A stretch of 64,000 nucleotides of DNA from Halosolutus gelatinilyticus (lineage in GTDB: Archaea; Halobacteriota; Halobacteria; Halobacteriales; Natrialbaceae), in contig NZ_CP095491.1 in assembly GCF_023028105.1 (NCBI RefSeq), forward strand, positions 2,356,001 to 2,420,000, read 5' to 3'. Each line of letters begins with the position of its first letter. Within the stretch, counting starts at the first letter, position 1. Both the position numbers and the translations under genes were made by a program. The notes beneath the pieces were generated by a model that saw only the letters and a program-made list of their open reading frames with translations, had not been told where the DNA came from and made no database searches. Positions 8,008 through 17,016 of the stretch are shown one piece after another.

Positions 8008-8020
8008 CTGCGCCGGCCCA
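8008..8020 (+). repeat. att-like repeat copy 3 (right edge of island)
   Basis: CTGCGCCGGCCCA repeats the core of the tRNA-Pro 3' end in the same orientation. It is short, but GC-rich, exact and positioned beside a repressor gene at the change of base composition. I take it as the likely right edge of the island. Confidence 0.45.
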
Positions 8021-8169
8021 TTTTACTCCCACACTTACACTATCGAGCGGCACGCAGACGCCGATCGGTCGTCGAGTCCATCAGGCGATCGGCAAATAAG
8101 TTCGTCGCGCCACCGAGAGCGAAGATCGAGGGATAGACCGGACGGTGGTCGCTCTACAGGCAGTATTAA

Positions 8170-8382
8170 TCAGTTCCCTCCACCGGTATCATCGTCTGCA
8201 CCGAACTCGAGGATCGTTTCGCCCTCGACCTCGACGAACGTTGAGTTTCCGCACGAGCACCCGTTTCGAGCTCCAATCGGAAGGAGCGTGTCGTCTCCGG
8301 TCCTGCGTGCGGCATACGCGGACCCACACTCGGTACACTGTACCATCAGCCGACCATTATTCTCTTCATCCCCCGCCACCAT
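8170..8382 (-). CDS. small zinc-finger protein, island paralogue 3
   Basis: About 70 residues starting MVAGDEEN, with CTEC and CSCG knuckles and the shared DDTLLPIGARNGC phrase, followed by an acidic tail ending GADDDTGGGN that the other two copies lack. It lies just outside the third att copy. The DNA beyond its 3' end (8139-8168) resembles DNA beyond paralogue 1 (3828-3857), so gene plus flank were probably duplicated together. Function unknown. Confidence 0.6.
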   Translation of the reverse strand: MVAGDEENNGRLMVQCTECGSAYAARRTGDDTLLPIGARNGCSCGNSTFVEVEGETILEFGADDDTGGGN

Positions 8383-9000
8383 CGCCAGTGAGAAGGAAGG
8401 TACGGGGTTTAACAATACTGTTGTTACAGGAGTAACAACACAGGATCACTCCTGAAGTACGTTCGCCGAGCAGGACGGTGATTCTCGATGAGCCGTCTCG
8501 TCGGCGCCGACGGGCGTGAGCGCCGCGACGATCGCCGCGACACTGACTACTCGAGCGATCCGCTCCGCCCGTCCGCACAAGCCGCCGATCGAGCTACGAA
8601 CGCTCTGGGGCCGATCGCGCCCCTCACCCGAATCGCCGAAACTCCTCGCTCCCGCAGGAACAGCGTCCCGCGGTCCCGATCGGGCTGATCGTCCCGTCGG
8701 GACGCTCGCGAGCGGCGAATATTCCTCCACAGTCAGCGCACACGGCGGCGATCTTCGGCATCTGAGAGAGGTTCATTTTCGAGTGGACGCTCGATCGCGC
8801 AGACTACAACTCTTGCTAGGTGGTCGCAATATCACTATAGAGTACACCCGAGACGCCAGTGTCGCACCGATCGAATACGCGAAACGGCCATCGATGCCGC
8901 TTTCGGCCGGAACCGAAGCGGTCGTCGGCCCGCGACGACGCTCGCGGGATGACGCGCGTCACACGAACCTATTCGGTCCTGGAATCGGAATGGACGGGCG
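8383..9000. other. 618 bases without a supportable gene
   Basis: Frames here are either basic and low in acidic residues or antisense noise. An open frame on the minus strand (8446-8730) has an Ala/Val-rich end but no recognisable family. I see no repeat or RNA. Confidence 0.4.
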
Positions 9001-9231
9001 ATGACCTGGACGCTGCGGATCGACGATCGCCACGCCGTGGGACTCGTCCACGATCGCGGCTACCGCCTCGCCGCGATCACGAACGTCGGCTCGACGTTCG
9101 ACGCGAAGTGGCTGTTCGAGGTGACCGATACCGAAACCGGACAGGAGCTGGTGAGGGTGTGCCACCGGGTGGCCGACGAGACGCATCTCTGGACGCTGTT
9201 AGACGACTACGCCGATCGGTATCCGCCGTGA
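9001..9231 (+). CDS. hypothetical haloarchaeal protein
   Basis: A 76-residue protein beginning MTWTLRIDDRHAVGLVHDRG with alternating beta-like segments and an acidic, Trp-containing C-terminus (HLWTLLDDYADRYPP). No membrane segment or Cys pair. The composition is typical of a real haloarchaeal gene, but I recognise no family and the neighbours give no clue. Confidence 0.55.
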   Translation: MTWTLRIDDRHAVGLVHDRGYRLAAITNVGSTFDAKWLFEVTDTETGQELVRVCHRVADETHLWTLLDDYADRYPP

Positions 9232-9259
9232 GACGCCGAATTGCAGTCCGAAGCGCCGA

Positions 9260-9415
9260 CTAACCCAGCAGCGTCGGCAGCACGTCGAGCAGGAGGGCGA
9301 CGAGCTCGACGTAGAGGATGACGCCGAGGATCGTGACCCCAAGGGCGACCACGAAGGGGACGACCGTTCGGATCTGGATTACCGCGGTCCAGCCGAGTTG
9401 CTGCGAACCGCTCAT
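9260..9415 (-). CDS. 51-residue single-pass membrane protein
   Basis: Starts MSGSQQLGWTAVIQIRTVVP and continues into one long hydrophobic stretch (residues ~18-50, with FVVALGVTILGVILYVELVA). The ATG at 9413-9415 is the last before the hydrophobic part; the longer upstream frame is Pro/Arg-rich and unlikely to be translated. Role unknown. Confidence 0.5.
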   Translation of the reverse strand: MSGSQQLGWTAVIQIRTVVPFVVALGVTILGVILYVELVALLLDVLPTLLG

Positions 9416-9767
9416 GAGTCTCCGAAGGTCCGAGACTCGGTTCCCCTGCGACGACGGTGCTCCGGAGCGCGGCGGCGTTCTTTGCCGGCGATCGACGGTT
9501 GTGCGGCCGGTTTGCGCGATCGCGGCGATGCCGGGACCGGGGCGCGACGGACGTCGAGCGGTTGTGGGTTCCACTTCGAGCGAGGGTGAGGGCGGCGTGG
9601 TGCCATACACTCCAGGGCCACAGCCACGTGCTTGAAAGTCAGTCAGACACTCGTGTGACACCTGCACCTGTCGGGACGCGTCAGTCGATCGGCGTCGGCG
9701 AGGCGATCGCGACGGCAGGACGCCGCAAGTCGCAACCGTTACCCCCTGTCGGCCCCTCCCGAGTACA

Positions 9768-10496
9768 ATGACCGACGGACTCGAGGCGGACGTCGACGAC
9801 GCGGCCGACGTCGCTCGGCGGCGGGACGAACTGACGACGCGCGTTCGGGCTCACGCGGGACAGATGGCGCGGGAACTGGCCGTCCTGCAGGGCGGCGACT
9901 ACGGACAGGAGACGTTCGAGACCGCCGGCGGGAAGTGGACGCTCAAGTACGAGGCGGGCGACGTCCAGTACCTCCGTTTCAAACCGAAGTCGGGCTCCGA
10001 GACCTACGTCGTCTCGAGCAAACAGCCACCGGAACCCGAACCCCTGGAGAGCGCGATGGCCGACTACGAGAACCTTATCGCGACGTTCAACGATCACCTC
10101 GCCTCGTTCGACGGGCTGCTCGCCGAGACGCCCGACGAGTTCCCCGAGGTCGCGTCGGCGGCCGACCTCGTCGCCGAGCGCGATCGCATCCTCGATCGGA
10201 TTCGGGACGTGGCGAACGCGATGGCGGGCGAACTCCACCGGTACGAGGGGGAGTACGGCTCCTACGCGACGCGGGTGTCGGGTCGGCGCTGGGAGCTGAA
10301 GTGGGACGGGGACGCGGCCTCGTACCTGCGCGTCGGCGGCAGCGACGGCACCTATCTGGTCTCCCAGTACGGGCCGGCCGCCGCGCCGGACGTGCGGCGA
10401 CTCGCGGGCGACGTCCCGGCGTTCGTCGCGGCGTTCAACGAGGAGATCGACGAACTCGAGGCCGATCTCTCGCGGGTGTCGTTCGACGGGCAGTAA
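9768..10496 (+). CDS. conserved haloarchaeal protein with an internal duplication
   Basis: A 242-residue protein made of two similar halves. Residues ~15-120 and ~125-235 each contain a helix with ARRRDELTTRVRAHAGQMARE- or AERDRILDRIRDVANAMAGE-type sequence, then GGKWTLKYEAGDVQYLR or GRRWELKWDGDAASYLR, then a strand ending TYVVSS or TYLVSQ, then a DF-rich helix. The duplication is directly visible. No signal, membrane segment or metal site is seen; function unknown. Confidence 0.75.
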   Translation: MTDGLEADVDDAADVARRRDELTTRVRAHAGQMARELAVLQGGDYGQETFETAGGKWTLKYEAGDVQYLRFKPKSGSETYVVSSKQPPEPEPLESAMADYENLIATFNDHLASFDGLLAETPDEFPEVASAADLVAERDRILDRIRDVANAMAGELHRYEGEYGSYATRVSGRRWELKWDGDAASYLRVGGSDGTYLVSQYGPAAAPDVRRLAGDVPAFVAAFNEEIDELEADLSRVSFDGQ

Positions 10497-10654
10497 CGAT
10501 CGCCACTCCCCGACGACGCGGCGATCGCTCCTCGGTTTTGAACCAAGCTCGGACCGTCATTCCGTAGCAGCGGCCGCGTGAAGCGTCTCGACGGGGCGTT
10601 CTGACTCGGAGCTATGAGGCGTCGATGCGAACAGAAGACGACGCGAGCGGTCGA

Positions 10655-10930
10655 CTAGACGTCGACGTACTGGTCGACCCACTCCTGGCGCCGCTGTAAC
10701 GCGCGCGTGCCTTTCGGCGTCAGCGCGTAGTAGTTCGTCCGACGATCGAGTTGCCCCTTCTCGACGAGGTCCTTCTCGACGAGAGTGTCGAGGTTCGGAT
10801 ACAGCCGGCCGTGGGTGACCGGCTGATCGATGTAACTGTTGATGTCGTCGAGGATCTCCTGGCCGGACGGTCGATCTTTGCCTGCGATAACGTACAGCAA
10901 GTCACGCTGGAATCCAGTTAGCTGATCCAT
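10655..10930 (-). CDS. PadR-family transcriptional regulator
   Basis: A 91-residue winged-helix protein: GFQRDLLYVIAGKDRPSGQEI opens the HTH, VTHGRLYPNLDTLVEKDLV is the recognition helix region, and RTNYYALTPKGTRALQRR the wing. These are PadR hallmarks. PadR proteins repress by binding promoters and usually respond to small molecules or cell stress; ligand and target are unknown here. The gene stands alone between unrelated neighbours. Confidence 0.88.
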   Translation of the reverse strand: MDQLTGFQRDLLYVIAGKDRPSGQEILDDINSYIDQPVTHGRLYPNLDTLVEKDLVEKGQLDRRTNYYALTPKGTRALQRRQEWVDQYVDV

Positions 10931-11117
10931 GGATCACCCTCTGAGTGACGACGTTCACCGATTCGTGGCTTTGTTATAGACATGATACACTGTCCGAATT
11001 TGCTGGAACGGACCGCGTAGAACGGTCGCTCCGAGCGCGAGCGGAGCGTTCGATCGCGGCTGTCGGCGGTCGCGGCGTGACGCGGCGTTTTTGTCGTCGA
11101 CCGCCGTACCGGCCGGT

Positions 11118-11669
11118 ATGCCGACGGATCCACTCGCCTGGGAGACGCGCGATCGCCGAGTAGCCTACAGTTGCCCAGGATTCGACGTCGTTAACGAGTC
11201 CGTTCGTCTCCCGGACGGGACCGAGACCGATTTCGATTACCTCTCCGAACCGGCGAGCGTTTGCATTCTCCCGTTCGCCCCCGACGGCGACGTCGTCTGC
11301 ATCGAGGAGTGGCGACAGGCAGTCTCCCGAATCAGTCGTGGATTGCCCGTCGGCGGGACCGAACCGGACGACGACGACCTCGAAGCCGCCGCTCGCCGCG
11401 AACTCGCCGAGGAAACCGGCTACGAGGCCGATCGACTCGATCCCCTGATCACGGTCGAGCCGGCGAACGGGATCGCCGATGCGGTCTTGCACTTCTTCGT
11501 CGCCCGCGGCTGTCGGCCGACCGCCGAACAGCAACTCGATCACAACGAGAGCATCCGCGTCTCGACGACGCCGTTCGAGGACCTGCTCGACGCGGTGCGG
11601 GCGGGAACGATTCGCGACGGGCGGACGGTTCTCGCGGTCTCGTACTACCGGCTATTCGGCGACGAGTGA
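11118..11669 (+). CDS. NUDIX hydrolase (ADP-ribose pyrophosphatase type)
   Basis: A 183-residue protein from MPTDPLAWETRDRRVAY. The NUDIX box is present as a G-x5-D-x7-REL-x-EE-x-GY pattern (RRELAEETGYEAD), with Asp in place of the first Glu. It is preceded by a VGG loop and by the EEWRQAV strand typical of ADP-ribose or nucleotide-sugar pyrophosphatases. It likely hydrolyses ADP-ribose or a related compound with Mg2+. The start is set at 11118; the extra nine residues from 11091 lack support. Confidence 0.87.
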   Translation: MPTDPLAWETRDRRVAYSCPGFDVVNESVRLPDGTETDFDYLSEPASVCILPFAPDGDVVCIEEWRQAVSRISRGLPVGGTEPDDDDLEAAARRELAEETGYEADRLDPLITVEPANGIADAVLHFFVARGCRPTAEQQLDHNESIRVSTTPFEDLLDAVRAGTIRDGRTVLAVSYYRLFGDE

Positions 11670-11948
11670 GACGCCGCCTCCGGGAGCGGCGACGGGTGAA
11701 CACGCGCTACCGTCGGCGTCGATCGTAACTCCATACAGCCCAGCATACCGGCCGAATTCGGCTAAAACGGGGCGACTGTTACGGGATTATCTCGACGAAA
11801 CGGCGTGTTAGAACGCGTACAACCGTCGCTACGTCCCGGACCGCGGCTCCGACTCGGTCCCGGCGGTCTTCCCGAATCGAGGTCCCCAACGCGGCCGATC
11901 GATCGCAAACCTTCACTGACTTACGTCGGACCGCCCAACGGACGATCG

Positions 11949-13424
11949 ATGCGCGAGTGCTTCGAACTCCGGGACACCGACGCGGGCGGCCGAATCGGCG
12001 AACTCACGGTGCCGCGTGCGGACGTCACCGTCGAGACGCCGGCTCTCCTGCCGGTGATCAATCCGAATTTAGATACGATCAGCCCCCGCCGACTCGCCGA
12101 GGAGTTCGGCGCCGAGATTCTCATCACGAACTCGTATATCATCCACGGAACCGACGACGTCCGGGAGCGCGCCCTCGAGGAGGGACTCCACGACCTCCTC
12201 GACTTCCCGGGTGCGATCATGACCGATTCGGGCTCGTTCCAGCTTTCCGAATACGGCGAGATCGACGTCACCACCGAGGAGATCCTCGACTTTCAGTACC
12301 GGATCGGCTCCGACATCGGGACGCCGGTCGACATCCCGACGCCGCCGGACGTCTCCCGCGAGCGGGCCGAGCGGGAACTCGAGCTCACAAAGGAACGCCT
12401 CGAGATCGCCGAGACGGTCGACACGGGCGATATGCTGGTCAACGCGCCTGTTCAGGGATCGATCTACCCGGACCTCCGGACAGAGGCCGGCCGACACGCT
12501 GACGCGACCGGTCTCGACGTCTTCCCCGTCGGAGCGGTCGTCCCGCTGATGAACGACTACCGCTACGACGATATGGTCGACGTCGTCACCGCCGCGAAAC
12601 GCGGCCTCGGCGCCGACGCGCCGGTCCACCTCTTCGGCGCCGGCCACCCGATGATGTTCGCGCTCGCGGTCGCGATGGGCTGCGATCTGTTCGATTCCGC
12701 CGCCTACGCGCTGTACGCCCGCGACGATCGCTACCTCACCGTCCGCGGTACCCGCTACCTGGACGACCTCGACTACCTCCCCTGTTCGTGTCCGGTCTGT
12801 CTCGAACACACCCCCGACGAGCTTCGGGCACTGCCCGACAAGCCCCGGGAGAAGGAACTGGCCGCGCACAACCTCCACGTCACGTTCGCCGAGCTCCGCC
12901 GGATCAAGCAGGCCATCCGCGCGGGCAACCTCCTCGAACTCGTCGACGAGCGCGCCCGATCGCACCCCGCGATGCTCGACGGCTACCGCGCCATGCTCGA
13001 TCACGCCGACCAGTTGGAGCACACCGACCCCGTTTCGAAGGGCTCGTTCTTCTACACCTCTCACGAGAGCGCCCGCCGGCCCGAAGTCCTGCGTCACCAC
13101 CGGCGGCTCGATCGACTCGCCGTCCCCGACTCGCTGCTGCTCACGACGGGCCGGTCGGTCGACGACGCCGACTACGACGAGTCCTGGCGCGTCGAGCCCC
13201 CGTTCGGCCCGTTTCCGCGGGCGCTCTCGAAGAGCTACCCGCTCACCGCCGAAGTGCCGAGCCGGATCGATCGGGCGGCGATCGAGACCGCCGCCGCCGG
13301 CGTCGCGCGACTGGCCGAGGCGAACCCGGAGACGGAGTTCGCGCTCGCCCACGACGGCTGGCACAACGCGGCGCTCGAGCGGATTCCGGACGAGGTTGTG
13401 TCGATCGATCTGACCGCGGATTGA
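11949..13424 (+). CDS. tgtA: archaeal tRNA-guanine(15) transglycosylase
   Basis: A 491-residue enzyme that swaps guanine-15 in tRNA for preQ0, the first tRNA step of archaeosine synthesis. Visible features: [13 protein letters not shown], with the catalytic Asp region; [14 protein letters not shown]; the substrate-binding Asp near [10 protein letters not shown]; and the CSCPVC zinc ligands with a downstream His. A C-terminal extension follows. The start at 11949 matches the family; a longer frame from 11805 is basic and unlikely. ArcS, acting next in the pathway, is encoded 1.4 kb downstream, and RaSEA begins at 63265. Confidence 0.95.
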   Translation: MRECFELRDTDAGGRIGELTVPRADVTVETPALLPVINPNLDTISPRRLAEEFGAEILITNSYIIHGTDDVRERALEEGLHDLLDFPGAIMTDSGSFQLSEYGEIDVTTEEILDFQYRIGSDIGTPVDIPTPPDVSRERAERELELTKERLEIAETVDTGDMLVNAPVQGSIYPDLRTEAGRHADATGLDVFPVGAVVPLMNDYRYDDMVDVVTAAKRGLGADAPVHLFGAGHPMMFALAVAMGCDLFDSAAYALYARDDRYLTVRGTRYLDDLDYLPCSCPVCLEHTPDELRALPDKPREKELAAHNLHVTFAELRRIKQAIRAGNLLELVDERARSHPAMLDGYRAMLDHADQLEHTDPVSKGSFFYTSHESARRPEVLRHHRRLDRLAVPDSLLLTTGRSVDDADYDESWRVEPPFGPFPRALSKSYPLTAEVPSRIDRAAIETAAAGVARLAEANPETEFALAHDGWHNAALERIPDEVVSIDLTAD

Positions 13425-13537
13425 GGCGCGATAGCGCGCCGAGCGGTTCGCTTTCGCGACGGGATCGCGGTACGTCGATCGCGCAGCGGTGGCAAAGCGT
13501 TATCTCTGATGGTGGCATGCGTTGCCCTGGTGATTCG

Positions 13538-13966
13538 ATGCCCGCACAATCCCCGCTGGAAACCGTCCGCCGAGACGTCGAAGAGATCTGGAACGGCGAC
13601 GACCTGGACGCGATCGACGACCTCGTGAGCGACGACTTCGTCTACCGGAATCCGATGGTCGAAGAGGACGTTCGCGGCCCCGACGAGTACCGATGGCTCG
13701 TCGAGAACTTCCGTGGCGCCGTCCCCGACTTCGAGATGACCGTCGAGGAGATGATCGCCGACGGCGATACCGTCGCGACGCGATTTCGGACCACGGGAAC
13801 GCACGAGAAGGAACTCCTCGGGGTCGAACCGACCGGGAACGAGATCGACGTCACCGGCATGATCTTCGATCACGTCGAAGACGGTCGGATCACCGAGCGG
13901 CGGGTCAACGACGACGCGTTCGGGTTCATGCGCCAGCTCGGCCTGATCGACCAGCAGCCGTTTTAA
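13538..13966 (+). CDS. SnoaL-like ester cyclase/polyketide-cyclase fold protein
   Basis: A 142-residue single-domain protein: ETVRRDVEEIWNGDDLDAIDDLVSDDFVYRNP, then FRGAVPDFEMTVEEMIADGDTVATRFRTTGTH, typical of the NTF2-like SnoaL group. These bind small hydrophobic ligands and sometimes catalyse isomerisation or cyclisation; many are of unknown role. The start at 13538 is the first in-frame ATG after the tgtA stop giving the conserved fold. It stands alone, with no pathway context. Confidence 0.8.
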   Translation: MPAQSPLETVRRDVEEIWNGDDLDAIDDLVSDDFVYRNPMVEEDVRGPDEYRWLVENFRGAVPDFEMTVEEMIADGDTVATRFRTTGTHEKELLGVEPTGNEIDVTGMIFDHVEDGRITERRVNDDAFGFMRQLGLIDQQPF

Positions 13967-14041
13967 TTTCGATCGGTTCGGCCCGCCGCCGATCCGGTTG
14001 CGGTTCCGGACGGATGCTCCGCAGTCCGCCGTCGAGACGAG

Positions 14042-14140
14042 CTAGCCAATGAGAGCAGCCAACAATCCGATCCCGCCGAAGAGCGCCATCCCGACGCCGC
14101 CGACGCGCGTGAGGGCCACCTTCCAGTCCGCCGGTTCCAC
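14042..14140 (-). CDS. possible 32-residue hydrophobic peptide
   Basis: From a GTG at 14138-14140 the frame encodes VEPADWKVALTRVGGVGMAL and then a Gly/Leu-rich membrane helix, ending in LIG. It could be a small membrane protein. The only support is hydrophobicity and an open frame; a longer upstream extension is not convincing. Confidence 0.25.
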   Translation of the reverse strand: MEPADWKVALTRVGGVGMALFGGIGLLAALIG

Positions 14141-14210
14141 TTCGGACCACGATCGCTTGCTCCCGATCGAACCCGGAACAGCGAAGAGGGACGGACCGCC
14201 CACTCCGTGT

Positions 14211-14567
14211 ATGATCGCGGAAGCGTCGATCGTCCTCGGACTGCTCGTCACGGTGTTGTTCGCGTCGTGGCTGGTCGGGCGAGTTCGCGGCCCGTCCGGG
14301 GACCGGCGGGAGTCCCGGAAGCGACACGAAGCGGCAACGGAGCGCGAGCCGCCGGTCGACATCGGCGACGTCAGGACGGTCGCGATCGAGGAGTTCACCA
14401 CCCACCACTCCGGCGAACGCCACGCCGTCTGCAAGGTGGAGGGGTTCGTCGTCTTCGTCGAGGATCTGCCCGACGGACTCGAAGAGACGGACGTGATCGG
14501 TGTCAAAGTCCTCTCGTTCAACCGCGGCCACACGTCCGCGAGCGCGAGGTTCCTCGAGCGGGCCTGA
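14211..14567 (+). CDS. membrane-anchored TRAM-domain protein
   Basis: A 118-residue protein with one N-terminal membrane segment (residues ~4-24, IVLGLLVTVLFASWLVG), a charged linker, and a C-terminal TRAM-like beta barrel (DIGDVRTVAIEEFTTHHSGE through EETDVIGVKVLSFNRGHTSA). TRAM domains bind RNA; haloarchaea have several small TRAM proteins. The membrane anchor is unusual and suggests RNA or tRNA-modification work at the membrane, which is inference. The 300 bases after it hold no gene. Confidence 0.75.
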   Translation: MIAEASIVLGLLVTVLFASWLVGRVRGPSGDRRESRKRHEAATEREPPVDIGDVRTVAIEEFTTHHSGERHAVCKVEGFVVFVEDLPDGLEETDVIGVKVLSFNRGHTSASARFLERA

Positions 14568-14869
14568 GCGACTCGGGTCGCCGCTCGCGACCGGTAGCGT
14601 CATCGTAACGTGACGGTGTCGATAGTACATACGTTCTACTCTCGATAAATTCGTCCATAGTGATACGACCGCCCGTGAACGCCGTTCGAAAACGGACGGC
14701 GATTTTCGCGTTACGCGACGCGGGGTTCCCGCGACCGACGCCGCCGGAGCGCTCGGATCGATCGTCGGGACGGTCTCGACGGGTTCCGAGACGCGGCGGC
14801 GCGCTCTGATCGCCGTCGAGAGGCAGTCGCTATCGACAGCCTCTTTCGCGCTCCCCGGTCATATCGGGT

Positions 14870-16627
14870 ATGACCGAGTACTTCGAAGTACACGCACGCG
14901 ACGGGGCCGCGCGCGTGGGCGAACTCCGCCTCGAGTCGTCGCGGGCGACGCCCGGGCTCGTCGACGGCGTCCTCGAGGACGCGGGGTCGCTCTGGAGCGC
15001 CGATCGCGAGGTCCCCGACGGCGACGAGTCGACGCTCACCGTGCTTCCCCACCGATCGTTTCCGGGGGGCACCGCCGCGGAAGTCCAGGAGTCGTTCGCC
15101 GTCGACTATCCCGATGTCGACTACCCGAGCGTCGCCGTCGTCTCGAGCGAGAGCGCCGACGACCACGGCACCGACGCCTACGTACTCTCGAACGTCCAGT
15201 CCGTGATGGGCCACGGCGCGGCGCTCGTCGAGGCCGTCGTGAACGTCCGCGAGGCGATTCCCGCCGACACAGCCCTGCTCTTTTCGGGCGTCGCGACGCC
15301 CCGCAACGTCGCCGTGCTCGCCTACGCCGGCGTCGACCTGTTCGACGAGACGGCGGCCGTCGTGAAGGGAACCGAGGGTCGGTACCTCACGACCGACGAG
15401 GCGTACTTCCTCGAAGACCTGGAGGAGCTCCCGTGTTCTTGTCCGGCGTGTCAGAAACCCCGCGAGGAGTTCACCCGCGAGGACTGCGCCGAGCACAACG
15501 TCAACGCGCTCCTAGCCGAGTTGGGGATCGTCCGCCGGCGAATTCGCGACGGCCGGCTCCGCGACTACGTCGAGGGACAGGCCCGCCACGACCAGTGGCT
15601 CACCGCCGCGATGCGGGAACTCGACTCGCAGTGGGGGTACCTCGAGGAACGAACGCCTATCCTCCGCGACGCCGAGATCAGCGCCGCGACCGAGGACGCG
15701 CTTCGACGGGTCGAGATCCAGCGCTACGCCGATCGCGTGACGACCCGGTACCGAAACCGGTTCCGGAACCCGCTCGTGCTCGTGCCGTGCTCGGCGGCGA
15801 AACCCTACAGCGAGTCCCAGAGTCACCGGCAGTTCCACGACGCCATCCAGTGGCGCGCCCACCTGGTCTCGATGACCAGCCCGATCGGCGTCGTTCCGCA
15901 GGAACTGGAGACGACCTACCCGGCCCAGCACTACGACACGGTGGTCACGGGCCGGTGGTCCGAGGACGAGAAGGAGTTCGTGAGCGAGGTCCTCCGGCGG
16001 TACCTAAAGCGTAACGAGTACCCGTCGATCGTCGCCCACGTGCCCGACGAGGGGTACCGCGACATCGTTTCCCGGGTCGCGGACGATCTCGACCTCGAGA
16101 TCGAGTACACCGTCCCCGAGGGCGGCCACCCCACCGACGACGAGTCCCTGTCGAACCTCTCGGAGGCGCTGTCGGGCGAGTTGAAGTACAGCAAACGCGA
16201 GCGCGAGCACAACACCGTCCGCGCGATCGCGGACTACCTGCTCGGCGACGGCGCGGGCGACGACCTCTTCTCTGACATCCAGACGACGAGTCGGTACCCG
16301 AAGATTCAGGTTCGCGATCGCCAGGACACCCAACTCGCGACGATGGTGCCCCAGTACGGCACCCTCTCCTTTACGCTCGAGGGGGCGAACCACTGGGTCG
16401 ACAGCGACGTCCCGGTCAAACGCGTCGAGATCGACGGTTTCGTCCCCCACGGCAGCGTCCTCGCGCCGGGAGTCGTCGACGCCGACGAGGAGATCCGCGT
16501 CGGCGACGAGGTCGTCGTCGAGGGCCCTAAGGCCTTCGGCGTCGGCCGCGCCGAGATGTTCGGCCGCGAGATGGCCGAAAGCACCCGCGGCATCGCCTGC
16601 GAGATCCGCCACGTCGAGGAGACGTAG
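14870..16627 (+). CDS. arcS: archaeosine synthase subunit alpha
   Basis: A 585-residue Tgt paralogue that adds lysine to preQ0-15 in tRNA, producing the intermediate converted to archaeosine by the radical-SAM partner RaSEA. It has a partly degenerate Tgt-like N-terminal half, the CSCPAC zinc motif, the ArcS core PCSAAKPYSESQSHRQF (lysine-transfer region) and a C-terminal PUA RNA-binding domain (VDADEEIRVGDEVVVEGP, FGVGRAEM). Length and motifs fit ArcS. It lies 1.4 kb after tgtA on the same strand. Confidence 0.94.
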   Translation: MTEYFEVHARDGAARVGELRLESSRATPGLVDGVLEDAGSLWSADREVPDGDESTLTVLPHRSFPGGTAAEVQESFAVDYPDVDYPSVAVVSSESADDHGTDAYVLSNVQSVMGHGAALVEAVVNVREAIPADTALLFSGVATPRNVAVLAYAGVDLFDETAAVVKGTEGRYLTTDEAYFLEDLEELPCSCPACQKPREEFTREDCAEHNVNALLAELGIVRRRIRDGRLRDYVEGQARHDQWLTAAMRELDSQWGYLEERTPILRDAEISAATEDALRRVEIQRYADRVTTRYRNRFRNPLVLVPCSAAKPYSESQSHRQFHDAIQWRAHLVSMTSPIGVVPQELETTYPAQHYDTVVTGRWSEDEKEFVSEVLRRYLKRNEYPSIVAHVPDEGYRDIVSRVADDLDLEIEYTVPEGGHPTDDESLSNLSEALSGELKYSKREREHNTVRAIADYLLGDGAGDDLFSDIQTTSRYPKIQVRDRQDTQLATMVPQYGTLSFTLEGANHWVDSDVPVKRVEIDGFVPHGSVLAPGVVDADEEIRVGDEVVVEGPKAFGVGRAEMFGREMAESTRGIACEIRHVEET

Positions 16628-16631
16628 CCGA

Positions 16632-16922
16632 TCAACGACCCGGACACTCCTTGAGCAGGTGCTCGCGATAGACGGCTGCGGGGACGCGATCGCCGCAGAG
16701 ATCGCACTCGAGTCGATCGGCGCTCTCGGTAGCACCGTGGGTATCGCTACCGCTGCCGGTATCGGCGTCGCCGCCGGTCTCGATGTCTCCATCGGCGCGA
16801 TCGTCGCCCATAGGCGACACTACGCCGACGGTCGACGTAGGTTCCCCGGTTCGATTTTCGAGTAACGAACCGAACAGATCGACGATCGAAAATCGGAAGA
16901 TATCGTTCACAGCGCGTCTCAA
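16632..16922 (-). CDS. C2HC zinc-finger protein with acidic linker
   Basis: A 96-residue protein: a helical N-terminus (MRRAVNDIFRFSIVDLFGSL), an Asp/Gly/Thr-rich linker, and a C-terminal finger CDLCGDRVPAAVYREHLLKEC with Cys, Cys, His, Cys ligands. A shorter start at 16811 would keep only the linker and finger; I prefer the long form because its N-terminus is ordered and acidic. It converges on arcS with 4 bases between stops. Role unknown. Confidence 0.65.
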   Translation of the reverse strand: MRRAVNDIFRFSIVDLFGSLLENRTGEPTSTVGVVSPMGDDRADGDIETGGDADTGSGSDTHGATESADRLECDLCGDRVPAAVYREHLLKECPGR

Positions 16923-17016
16923 TCCCGTTTTCGGACCGGTCCGGTATCGGGATAGACTGTCAAATCGGTAATCTGCTTTATATACTCTTGCGGCGTAGTT
17001 ATGTCCGGTGAATCAC

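Larger units (their letters stand above)
3343..8020. mobile_element. degraded integrative island at tRNA-Pro
   Basis: The region starts in the 3' end of tRNA-Pro and ends at a 13-base copy of the same tRNA sequence (8008-8020), with a further 22-base copy at 3485-3506. Between them lie small zinc-finger genes, an HTH_10 regulator, a truncated plasmid/virus-type protein, two pilins and a PhiH1-type repressor, in DNA visibly lower in GC than its flanks. No integrase or replication gene is visible, so it is probably a remnant or depends on enzymes elsewhere. Boundaries are inferred from the repeats. Confidence 0.6.

Noticed and set aside
8446-8730. Minus-strand frame with an Ala/Val-rich C-terminus
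   Set aside because: Low acidic content, no motif; likely chance open frame in GC-rich DNA.
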